A stretch of 6,745 nucleotides of DNA. Source: Prevotella sp. GTDB taxonomy: Bacteria; Bacteroidota; Bacteroidia; Bacteroidales; Bacteroidaceae. The stretch lies in the NCBI GenBank assembly GCA_017424205.1, contig JAFPAS010000019.1:1-6745 (forward strand), in the 5' to 3' direction. The translations under genes and the position numbers were made by a program. This document shows, in pieces, positions 1 to 6,745 of this stretch (position 1 is its first letter; each line of letters opens with the position of its first letter). The notes beneath the pieces are model-generated. The model had not been told where the DNA came from. It ran no database searches and was given only the letters and a program-made list of their open reading frames with translations.

Positions 1-3000
1 CCTCGTTTTGATGAGGTAGACAAGCGACTGCTTGACCAGGCAGCCGGAAGAGTGACATCATATCATACCGGAAGCCGCGCTTCGAATGCCAGCAACCACC
101 CAGGCATCATCGACGACCCATATGATGTCAAGCTGCAGAACGGCTATGACCAGTTTACTACTGCTGCAGGAAATACCTATACATACTGTCCGTCGCTATC
201 ACTCAGAGCCGGCGAGAAGTATGCCGTTGACTCTGATGCCGACGGAATGCCAGACGCATACGAGGAGGCAAAGGGCTTTAACAAGACCGACGCTGCCGAT
301 GGCAATGCCATAGCATCTAATGGATATACCAATCTTGAGAATTATCTTAACGGACTGGCAGACTTTACGCTGAAAAACGCTGACTATCAGACTTCTGCAG
401 AGTATGTAGAGCCAGGTCTTGCCACACGTCCTGAGACAGTCACAGTTACATTTGTGATTAATGATTCAGATATAGAAGGAACACCATTGCCAGCCATCAC
501 CGTAGGCTATGGACAGCAGATTACCATACCAGGACGCAACACAAGCGTATACAAAGACGGCTATACGATGGACGGATGGACAGACGGCAATATGCTATAT
601 GCTTTCGGCGAGAGCTACACAGTTAGCGAGAACCTTAGCCTGAATCCGCATTTTGTTAAGAATATGTCAGGCATAGACAAGCGTCTTGATGCTGTCACAC
701 TGCGCTGGGATATGACACAGAGCTATGCGCCAGACCTCTCTGGTACAGGCATATACGTCGTTAAGCAGGCTGTAGAAGGCGAGGAGATTGACGTACGCTT
801 CAAGTATAGCAACGGCAGCATCACTCTGCCATCGTGCGAGGGTGCAGTTGCAACGATAACATACTCATCGGGCAAGGAAACAATTAACGCTGTTAACGGT
901 AAGCTCGACAATATAGCTGTAAAGGCAGGTGTGACATCTATCGCTGTGAAACTGCCTTATGTGCTGAATGTGCCTTCAGGTGCAGTGTTCCGTTCGCCAG
1001 TGATTCCTAATGGTCAGCGATTCGAACTGATATATACCAATCTGGCGAACATGACCAGATTTGCAGCAGAAGGTTGGGTAAGCATGAGCGGCACACCGAC
1101 AGAAAAGAGCCGTCATAGCATCGACCCTGCTACAGACGAATTCTCATATTACACCTACGACGACTACGCGAAGAAGTATGGCGGCGGCGACGGATTCCAA
1201 TTGGCAGGCATACAGGTAGGCAGCTATCTGCATAGCGACGGCGTTCACCGCTCTGTGATGTATGTGAAAGACTGCGGAAAGGTGCGTGTGTATGCAGCAG
1301 GTTCAAATTCTAACGGCGACTATGTGCAGCTGACAGCCATTGCAACAGACAATTCTGGAGTGCTCAGAGCCACACATCAGCATGTGCTGAATAAGTATCC
1401 TAACTATTCAGAGGCGTTCGATATGGAGCTCGATCCAGACAAGTCATATATGCTGGTCTTCTCGTCAGTGCAAGGATACGACATGGTAGTGACAGCAGTA
1501 AAACTCTTTGATAAAGAGTCAGGCACACCATCTTCAGGCATGTTGACAGCAGAATGGGAGTGGACTAAGGCCCTGACAGAGTCAGCAAACACCACACCTG
1601 CCACTGCATTCAAGACCACATCGAGCGGCTGGGGCGACGGAGTGAGCTCGGCAGGTATAATATCTAATTCCGCAATCTTCTATTCTTCTACAGTAGAAGA
1701 GAACCCGAAGCAGTATGTAGAGTTTAGCATTACACCAGCCAACGGGTTCAAAATACAACTTCAAAATCTCTCAATGTATGCCGCAGCTATGGCTTCAGTA
1801 AATGGAAAGATGCGTGTGACAGAGATTATTGACAATACAGAGACAGAAATATTCAATGTCTCTCTACAAAATACAGCTAATGCCACACAGGAGAATTCAA
1901 CATACAACATACAGCTGAATAACGACTTCTCAAGCAAGAAATACACCTATCGTGTATATTTCCATGGCATTAACGTGCGTAGAGGACTCATGCTTAACAG
2001 CGTGAAAATCAGCGGAAACTATGAGAAGGGAGCAGCAGATGAGCCAGATACTCCTGCAGATAGCCCATTCCAGTCTGTCGTATCTAATGTTGACGAGTTG
2101 ATGCAGGCACTTGCAGACGCTGCTAAGTCTACAGAGCCACGCTACTATATCTTCCTCAAGAATGGCACATACGATTTCGGAACTACAGCCCTTACGGCTG
2201 TGCCTAAGAACACCTCGCTCATCGGCGAGAGCCAGGAGGGAGTGTTGCTGAAGAACTGTCCGAGCGCATCAGTCACCGACTATCAGAATCAGACGCCAGT
2301 GCTCTTCATCGCACCAAATCAGGATAATGTTTACATGCAGGACATGACAATATGCCAGAGCCGCGACTGGGCAAGCAAGACCTCACAGGGACAGGCCATA
2401 GCCGTACGTCAGAGAGGCAAGAGAGCAATATATAAGAATGTCACGATGCAGGGCGTTCAGGACACATACTACATAAACAAGGCTGACGCTTCTGCTTATT
2501 TCGAGGATTGCAGCATAGCAGGAGAAGTAGACTTTATCTACGGCGACGGCACTGCATTCTTCAAGAATTGCACCCTGCAGCCAGTATCTTCATCTGCATG
2601 CATCACTGCGCCTAATACGCAGACAGGCTACATGGGACTCGTGTTCGACGGATGTGTTATTGAGAAAATAGCCGGAGCGAAAGACAATGTAACAGGCTAC
2701 AGACTCGGCAGACCATGGGGCGACTCACCTGCTGCAACATATCTCAACACTACAATGAAGGTTCTCCCTTCAGATGCAGGATGGGGCAAGATGTCAGGCG
2801 GCCTTGTGCTCAGATTCCATGAGTATGGTTCGAAGGATGCTGCAGGCAATGCCATTGACCTGAGCAAACGTTCTATCGATGCTTGTTCGCCTGCTGCAGG
2901 CTCTGACTCTCCAGTGCTGACAGCCGAGCAGGCAGCAACATACACCGTGGAGAATGTCTTCAAGAAAGTTGCTGCAGACTGGACACCAGCGCAGCATGCT

Positions 3001-3345
3001 GCACAGCTCACAGCGCCAACACCTGACCTGAGCGGCCAGACTCTGGCGTGGAAACCTGTAGCCGGTGCTCTCTGCTATGCCATCGTGAAGAACGGCAGTG
3101 TCGTAGCTTTCACAACAGCTACAACATACACCGTAACTGATACTTCGGCACAGTATGCTATACGCGTAGCAAACCAGATGGGCGGACTCTCAAAGCCTTC
3201 TTCTAATGCTACTACTGGCATCACTAATGTCGATGCCGACAGCTCTGATGCCAATGCTCCGCAGTATAATGTAGCCGGACAGCGTGTGAATGCATCAGCA
3301 AAAGGCATCGTCATACGCGGCGGAAGAAAGTTTGTAAATAAATAA
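1..3345 (+). CDS. PL1 pectate lyase / CE8 pectin methylesterase fusion, multidomain, secreted (5' end outside window)
   Basis: The frame is open from base 1 to the TAA at 3343-3345, so this is the C-terminal 1,114 residues of a larger protein. Residues 1-120 (PRFDEVDKRLL...) align end to end with residues 424-540 of the downstream PL1 lyase, including the calcium-loop-like DSDADGMPDAYE (77-88), so a PL1 core is inferred upstream. Next come an InlB/Listeria-Bacteroides-type repeat (about 147-222) and three unassigned beta-rich modules (about 223-335, 342-505, 514-675). A complete CE8 pectin methylesterase follows (about 689-997) with all family motifs: NGTYDF, QAIAV (Q798), GVQDTYY (Q820, D821), VDFIYG (D844) and LGRPW (R904). 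The aspartates are the expected acid/base and nucleophile, and the arginine binds substrate. A fibronectin-III-like domain (about 1003-1069) and an AGQRVN...VIRGGRK tail end the protein. Predicted role: extracellular de-esterification and cleavage of homogalacturonan. The CE8 assignment is firm. The PL1 catalytic part is not visible. Confidence 0.93.
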   Translation, partial: PRFDEVDKRLLDQAAGRVTSYHTGSRASNASNHPGIIDDPYDVKLQNGYDQFTTAAGNTYTYCPSLSLRAGEKYAVDSDADGMPDAYEEAKGFNKTDAADGNAIASNGYTNLENYLNGLADFTLKNADYQTSAEYVEPGLATRPETVTVTFVINDSDIEGTPLPAITVGYGQQITIPGRNTSVYKDGYTMDGWTDGNMLYAFGESYTVSENLSLNPHFVKNMSGIDKRLDAVTLRWDMTQSYAPDLSGTGIYVVKQAVEGEEIDVRFKYSNGSITLPSCEGAVATITYSSGKETINAVNGKLDNIAVKAGVTSIAVKLPYVLNVPSGAVFRSPVIPNGQRFELIYTNLANMTRFAAEGWVSMSGTPTEKSRHSIDPATDEFSYYTYDDYAKKYGGGDGFQLAGIQVGSYLHSDGVHRSVMYVKDCGKVRVYAAGSNSNGDYVQLTAIATDNSGVLRATHQHVLNKYPNYSEAFDMELDPDKSYMLVFSSVQGYDMVVTAVKLFDKESGTPSSGMLTAEWEWTKALTESANTTPATAFKTTSSGWGDGVSSAGIISNSAIFYSSTVEENPKQYVEFSITPANGFKIQLQNLSMYAAAMASVNGKMRVTEIIDNTETEIFNVSLQNTANATQENSTYNIQLNNDFSSKKYTYRVYFHGINVRRGLMLNSVKISGNYEKGAADEPDTPADSPFQSVVSNVDELMQALADAAKSTEPRYYIFLKNGTYDFGTTALTAVPKNTSLIGESQEGVLLKNCPSASVTDYQNQTPVLFIAPNQDNVYMQDMTICQSRDWASKTSQGQAIAVRQRGKRAIYKNVTMQGVQDTYYINKADASAYFEDCSIAGEVDFIYGDGTAFFKNCTLQPVSSSACITAPNTQTGYMGLVFDGCVIEKIAGAKDNVTGYRLGRPWGDSPAATYLNTTMKVLPSDAGWGKMSGGLVLRFHEYGSKDAAGNAIDLSKRSIDACSPAAGSDSPVLTAEQAATYTVENVFKKVAADWTPAQHAAQLTAPTPDLSGQTLAWKPVAGALCYAIVKNGSVVAFTTATTYTVTDTSAQYAIRVANQMGGLSKPSSNATTGITNVDADSSDANAPQYNVAGQRVNASAKGIVIRGGRKFVNK

Positions 3346-3357
3346 TCGTATTCATTT

Positions 3358-3395
3358 CCTGCTGGCAGATTAAAAGTCTGCCAGGAGGTTTTTTT
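3358..3395 (+). terminator. Intrinsic terminator between the two pectinase genes
   Basis: A 12-bp stem (3358-3369 with 3377-3388, one mismatch) closes a 7-base loop and is followed directly by seven T residues (3389-3395). It starts 13 bases after the stop of the fusion gene and ends 15 bases before the next ATG. The 3' arm contains AGGAGG (3383-3388), which is buried in the stem and lies 22 bases from the ATG, too far to act as a normal ribosome-binding site. Termination is inferred from shape only. It could be leaky or regulated. Confidence 0.85.
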
Positions 3396-3410
3396 GTTTT
3401 AAACGTAAAG

Positions 3411-5198
3411 ATGAAAAATATTCTTATAACCATGGTCCTGTTTCTCGCGGGACTGGCTTCGGCAACGGCACAGTCTGCTGACGGCGTTCTGGCGTTTCCT
3501 GGGGCAGAGGGATTCGGCAAGTATACCACAGGAGGACGCGGTGGCGAAGTGTATTATGTCACCACAACAGAAGACTGCACTGACAGCAATCTGAAGGAAG
3601 GAACACTCAGATGGGCGCTCAATCATGACAACGGAGGCAAGCCGCGCATCATCCTGTTCAATGTCAGCGGAACAATTTATCTGAATTCGGTGCTGCGTTT
3701 TAAATATCCGAATGTCAGCATCTTAGGACAGACAGCACCTGGCGGTGGAGTGTGCCTGGCAGGACACTACATGTATATCAACAACCGCAACATAATAATT
3801 CGCTATATACGTTTCCGAGCAGGCGATGTGCCGTCAAGATCGATGACAGGACTTGATATGGAGAACTGCCGCAACGTCATTCTCGACCATTGCTCTATGA
3901 CATGGTCGATGGAGGAATGTCTCACAGCATACGACTCGAAGAACACCACAATACAATGGTGTATTATCGGTGAGGGCCTATACAGCAGCAAGAACGCCAA
4001 AGGTGAGCGCGCATACGCTATGCAGTGGGGTGGTGAATACTCTACAATGCACCATTGCCTGATAACCAACTGCGCCAGCCGTGCACCACGATTCAACGGT
4101 GCAAGAGAGGGTGGGGTGAACGGCAACGGCTCTCACGATCAGCATGTGATATCGGAATTCGCTAATAATGTCATATTCAATTGGGCAAAGTCGAATTCTG
4201 CATACGGAGGAGAATGCAACTACGCTGGCAACAGCAAGGTTAATCCGTCGTACAACCGAGTGTATATGATAAACAATCTTTATCGTCCAGGACCAACAAC
4301 AAAGAGCAGCGTCAAGACACGCTATTTCGTGCAGGGCGACTCGACAAACCTGCATGGTTATGGCGAATGGTACTTGAAAGGCAACAAGTTTGATATCAGC
4401 ACCACAGCGAAATATTCATACGTCCCTACTGACAGCCGCTGGAGCAAGACAGCCATCGACCGTGTGAATGCCGATAACTTCTGGGGTGTGGAGAGCATCG
4501 ACGGCAATAGAGCATTCAACTTCCGCGACCTGTCTGCACAGCGTCTCAAATGCTGCCTGAAGAGCAGAATGCTCAGAGATTTTCCAGCTGATGGACTTGG
4601 AATGTACAGTAAATACGAAGACTATGAGAGTGCGGATGAAGCTTTCCGTAATGTGATAGCCAATGCTGGCGCAAATCTGCCGCGTCTCGATGCGTGCGAC
4701 CGTCGTTTGCTGGCTGAAGCAGCTGGCGAGATAGCAATGACACGTGCTAATCCTACCAAGTCTTCCTATATTGGAATCATTGACTCGCCAGACGAACTCG
4801 GATATGCTGACTCTGCATACCACGACACATACGTTGCAGGAAACAAGACATACACAAACTATCCTTTCCTCGGGCTGTATCCAGGCGAGACAAACGATCT
4901 CACAGATACCGACGGAGATGGTATGCCAGACCAGTATGAAATAGCTAACGGACTGAATCCCAACGATGTAAGAGACGGTGCAAAGGTGACGCCGAATGGA
5001 TATACAAATGTTGAGATTTTCCTTAACGCTGTCGTTGCTGGCACTGTCAACCGTAACGGTACACCGACATCTGTCAGCCATATTACTGCTGATAGCAAGC
5101 CGAAAGACGCTGTCGCTTACAGCATAGCAGGGCAGCGAGTAAACGATAATCATCGAGGACTGGTGATAAGGAACGGCAGGAAACAACTCTGCCGATAA
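3411..5198 (+). CDS. Secreted PL1 family pectate lyase
   Basis: A complete protein of 595 residues. The start is supported by a classic signal peptide at the first ATG (MKNILITMVLFLAGLASATA, cleavage probably before QS) and an A-rich leader. Residues about 27-380 form the PL1 parallel beta-helix. They show FPGAEGFG and GGRGGEVYYVT at the start, GTLRWAL, the NVSILGQTAPGGG turn, VILDHCSMTWS (156-166) in the calcium/substrate region, and SRAPRFNG (223-230), which carries the probable catalytic arginine. The C-terminal third has a calcium-loop-like DTDGDGMPDQYE (499-510) and ends in the tail AGQRVN...GLVIRNGRK. The family cuts de-esterified homogalacturonan by calcium-dependent beta-elimination. 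Endo action and an extracellular location are inferences from the family and the signal peptide. The gene lies 65 bases behind the PL1-CE8 fusion gene on the same strand, so the products probably act on the same polymer. Specificity (pectate versus methylated pectin) cannot be told from sequence alone. Confidence 0.93.
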   Translation: MKNILITMVLFLAGLASATAQSADGVLAFPGAEGFGKYTTGGRGGEVYYVTTTEDCTDSNLKEGTLRWALNHDNGGKPRIILFNVSGTIYLNSVLRFKYPNVSILGQTAPGGGVCLAGHYMYINNRNIIIRYIRFRAGDVPSRSMTGLDMENCRNVILDHCSMTWSMEECLTAYDSKNTTIQWCIIGEGLYSSKNAKGERAYAMQWGGEYSTMHHCLITNCASRAPRFNGAREGGVNGNGSHDQHVISEFANNVIFNWAKSNSAYGGECNYAGNSKVNPSYNRVYMINNLYRPGPTTKSSVKTRYFVQGDSTNLHGYGEWYLKGNKFDISTTAKYSYVPTDSRWSKTAIDRVNADNFWGVESIDGNRAFNFRDLSAQRLKCCLKSRMLRDFPADGLGMYSKYEDYESADEAFRNVIANAGANLPRLDACDRRLLAEAAGEIAMTRANPTKSSYIGIIDSPDELGYADSAYHDTYVAGNKTYTNYPFLGLYPGETNDLTDTDGDGMPDQYEIANGLNPNDVRDGAKVTPNGYTNVEIFLNAVVAGTVNRNGTPTSVSHITADSKPKDAVAYSIAGQRVNDNHRGLVIRNGRKQLCR

Positions 5199-5205
5199 AC
5201 CCCTG

Positions 5206-5253
5206 AAGACCGCTTTCATGTAGGATAAACGCATGAAGGCGGTCTTACTTTTT
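5206..5253 (+). terminator. Intrinsic terminator after the pectate lyase gene
   Basis: Perfectly placed 7 bases after the stop codon. A 15-bp stem (5206-5220 with 5232-5246) has one G-U pair and an 11-base loop. It is followed by AC and five T residues (5249-5253). This probably ends the pectinase transcript, because the next gene has its own promoter about 800 bases downstream. Confidence 0.87.
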
Positions 5254-6032
5254 ACATATAACACAGCCATGCCATCTGACTGGCGGGTGAAAGTTCGCTC
5301 CCTCTCTTTGACTGACAGAAAAATCTGATTCTGCTTTTTCGCAGAACTTTATTTCCTTTCTTTATATGCGTGTCCGCGCCCGCTCGTACATACATAATAT
5401 AATGCATTGCGCCCAAACGGCTATAATGGTGTCATACCGTCGCCTGTAAATATAGGGGTGATGCTTTCTCGAAATGTAATTTCCTGAATATCCTACACGA
5501 AATGACATCTTCTATGCATTTTTTTGCCTTCTCGGTTTTCTTAACTGCCTGATAGCTATATTATTCTGATTGTATTGTCTGAGTGGAGAATTAATAAATG
5601 GCGCAATGAGCATAAGCTTGACAGGTAAACAGCTGCTTTTGGGGGTGTCATTCGTAGTCTTTTGGCATGTAAAAGAGTGCTTCTTGGACTGTCATTCGCA
5701 GCCTTTTGTTTCTTGCTTCAAAAGATGGCGCATCTGGAAATAATAAAGCATGCTGATATGCGTTTTGCGAGAAAAATATACGGAGAATTTTGTGTAAAGA
5801 AAAAGTGTCATCAGAGAGATACACCGCCATGCCGCTAATATTTTCACAATACAGCCTAAGCCTTTTGCATACAATACTTTCCGATTAAAAATGCCTTGTT
5901 TCTATCGTCTGCAGAAAATCATATAAATAATTAAATTATTCGCTATATATGCATGCAAATAATATCCAAAAGTTAATAAAAATAAAAAAATAGACTTTTT
6001 TCAGTCTTAAACAAACTCTTTTTTTGTTTTTA
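5254..6032. other. Long AT-rich intergenic region without a convincing gene
   Basis: Both strands were read. Only two short reverse-strand frames of 60 codons are open (5648-5830 and 5692-5874). They overlap each other, lack a recognisable domain, signal peptide or promoter, and the first one reads straight through the tandem repeat, so they are not called as genes. AT content rises sharply towards the 3' end (about 5920-6030), with A- and T-tracts just upstream of the promoter at 6033. The only structured element found is the 44-bp tandem repeat at 5620-5708. No tRNA or recognised RNA family was seen, but a small RNA cannot be excluded by eye. Confidence 0.6.
5620..5708. repeat. Two-copy imperfect 44-bp tandem repeat
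   Basis: Unit A (5620-5664) and unit B (5664-5708) are repeated with a period of exactly 44 bases. The last 19 bases of each unit, tgtcattcgYagYcttttg (5646-5664 and 5690-5708), differ at only two positions, both C/T changes. The rest of the unit is more diverged (roughly 60% matching). On the reverse strand the conserved core reads as an AAAAGRCTRCGAATGACA-like element. No third copy was found on either side, so it is not a CRISPR array. It may belong to a dispersed intergenic repeat family, which one window cannot show. Confidence 0.75.
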
Positions 6033-6064
6033 TTTGCACCGCTAAAAAATATATGCTATCTTTG
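6033..6064 (+). promoter_or_regulatory. Bacteroidetes-type promoter of the third gene
   Basis: TTTG (6033-6036) is the -33 element and TATCTTTG (6057-6064) matches the TAnnTTTG -7 consensus of the Bacteroidetes primary sigma factor at every defined base. The 20-base spacing is ideal. Transcription should begin around 6070, giving a leader of roughly 95 bases. A/T tracts just upstream (about 5980-6030) could raise promoter strength. It faces the open frame at 6166. Confidence 0.88.
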
Positions 6065-6165
6065 CACGAAGAATAATTGTATACACTAACGAAGCGCACA
6101 CATTATTATATATCTTGTATATCTTGGGAAATATAGATTAACTAAATAACACAAATTAAATTAAC
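6065..6165 (+). promoter_or_regulatory. AT-rich 5' leader with a 9-bp tandem repeat
   Basis: Predicted untranslated leader of about 95 bases between the promoter and the ATG at 6166. It contains a perfect 9-base tandem repeat, tatatcttg at 6109-6117 and 6118-6126. The last 20 bases are A-rich (acaaattaaattaac before the ATG) with no Shine-Dalgarno sequence, as is usual in Bacteroidetes where A-rich leaders help translation. Weak hairpins can be drawn from tatat/atata segments, but none is convincing. Confidence 0.55.
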
Positions 6166-6745
6166 ATGAAAAAACTTTTCACTCTTCTTTCTGCTGTGCT
6201 CGTATGCCTCGGCGCAAGCGCACAGAATCAGAAGCTTGCTGACGTAATCAAGAGCTCTCTTGATACATGCAAGCATGAAATCGTTCCTGTATTCCTCGAC
6301 GGAACAAAGACTTACGAGCTCGACTCTTACGTTGACTTCGGTACACGTGGAGCTATCGTATGGGGTGACGGTGCAACTATCGTAGTTTCTGGCGATGGTC
6401 AGATCGCTACATCTGCTTACCTCCAGTTCCGTAACGCTAACTTCGATTGCGCAATGGCTGGTGTTGCTCCTTTCGCTATGTCAAAGGCTACAGACGCATC
6501 TCTCAACATTAACGACGAGGGTTCAGCTATCAAGTTTGAAGGTGCTAACCAGAAAGTATTCTGGAACGAGCACGCTATTACTATCGAGAACTGTAACTTC
6601 GCTAACCTTAAGAAGTCTCTCTTCTACGGTAACAAGCAGCCATGGGCGCTCCACACATTCAAAATCAACGATTGTGTTATCCAGCTCGAAGGCAATAAGC
6701 TCGGTGACGGTCTTATCAACCTCTATGGTGCAAGCACTGGCGCTA
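6166..6745 (+). CDS. Secreted putative beta-helix protein, DUF4957-like (3' end outside window)
   Basis: Starts at ATG 6166 and stays open to the window edge, giving 193 residues. The signal peptide is clear: MKKLFTLLSAVLVCLGASA, cleaved before QNQ. The cysteine at 14 is preceded by V, not by a lipobox, so a lipoprotein is unlikely. The mature part has short repeating beta-strand turns: AYLQFRNANFDCA, AITIENCNFANLKKSLF and HTFKINDCVIQLEG, with the N-C/D-x-F/V pattern typical of right-handed beta-helices. This resembles the uncharacterised DUF4957/DUF5123-type proteins found near pectin genes in Bacteroidales, an assignment made from memory and tentative. No catalytic motif was recognised. Codon choice is strongly biased (GCT for 15 of 22 alanines, AAC for 12 of 14 asparagines, GGT for most glycines), unlike the two enzyme genes, and suggests an abundant protein. 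It has its own promoter at 6033-6064. Confidence 0.85.
   Translation, partial: MKKLFTLLSAVLVCLGASAQNQKLADVIKSSLDTCKHEIVPVFLDGTKTYELDSYVDFGTRGAIVWGDGATIVVSGDGQIATSAYLQFRNANFDCAMAGVAPFAMSKATDASLNINDEGSAIKFEGANQKVFWNEHAITIENCNFANLKKSLFYGNKQPWALHTFKINDCVIQLEGNKLGDGLINLYGASTGA

Noticed and set aside
52..3345. GTG at position 52 as the start of the first gene
   Set aside because: The frame is open and homologous to the downstream lyase all the way to base 1, so the true start lies upstream of the window. No signal peptide follows position 52.
4416..5270. 284-codon open frame on the reverse strand
   Set aside because: It lies almost wholly antisense to the pectate lyase gene, has low-complexity Val/Ser/Cys-rich content and no domain, and reads through the terminator hairpin. 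It is a shadow of the real gene.
5329..5346. Hairpin ttctgc/gcagaa as a reverse-strand terminator
   Set aside because: The stem is only 6 bp and no reverse-strand gene ends here.
5405..5608. 9-base inverted match cattgcgcc / ggcgcaatg as ends of a small mobile element
   Set aside because: About one such match is expected by chance in a region of this size. Extending it needs gaps, and no target-site duplication is visible.
5620..5708. Repeat pair as a minimal CRISPR array
   Set aside because: Only two imperfect units are present, the spacer part is itself partly repeated, and there are no cas genes.
5648..5874. Two overlapping 60-codon reverse-strand frames
   Set aside because: No promoter, leader or domain was seen, one overlaps the tandem repeat, and the two share the same DNA in different frames. 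Chance open frames in AT-rich DNA are more likely.
5926..5940. AT-rich dyad aataatt-a-aattatt as an operator
   Set aside because: It consists only of A and T in a very AT-rich tract and lies over 90 bases upstream of the promoter, so chance explains it.

Overview
The window looks like part of a pectin-utilisation locus from a member of Bacteroidales, most likely Prevotella/Segatella or a close relative. This rests on four things: a textbook Bacteroidetes promoter (TTTG, 20 bases, TAnnTTTG) at 6033-6064; A-rich leaders instead of well-placed Shine-Dalgarno sites; the family types of the two enzymes; and a shared short C-terminal tail (AGQRVN...G[IL]VIR.GRK) typical of secreted Prevotella enzymes. 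The genus is an inference from style. I could not search a database.

Layout, all on the + strand. (1) Positions 1-3345 hold the 3' part of a very large secreted pectinase gene whose beginning lies outside the window. The visible 1,114 residues run from the C-terminal end of a family 1 pectate lyase (PL1), through an InlB/Listeria-Bacteroides-type repeat and three beta-rich modules, to a complete pectin methylesterase (CE8), a fibronectin-III-like domain and the tail. (2) A strong intrinsic terminator hairpin sits at 3358-3395, only 15 bases before the next start codon. (3) Positions 3411-5198 encode a complete secreted PL1 pectate lyase whose C-terminal third is paralogous to the first visible 120 residues of gene 1. 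(4) A second terminator at 5206-5253 closes the unit. (5) An AT-rich gap of about 970 bases carries a two-copy 44-bp tandem repeat (5620-5708) and ends in the promoter. (6) From 6166 to the window edge runs the 5' part of a secreted protein that resembles a beta-helix/DUF4957-like protein and has the codon choice of an abundant protein.

How they fit together: the methylesterase would strip methyl esters from homogalacturonan, producing the polygalacturonate that PL1 lyases cut in a calcium-dependent reaction. Gene 1 joins both steps in one chain, and gene 2 adds a separate lyase. The third gene has its own promoter and may be a non-catalytic surface or secreted partner, but its job is unknown.

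I found no tRNA, rRNA, CRISPR array, transposase or phage gene. No clearly new system is evident. The points most worth a second look are the terminator wedged against the start of the second lyase gene, the unassigned modules inside the fusion enzyme, and the strongly expressed-looking third gene.
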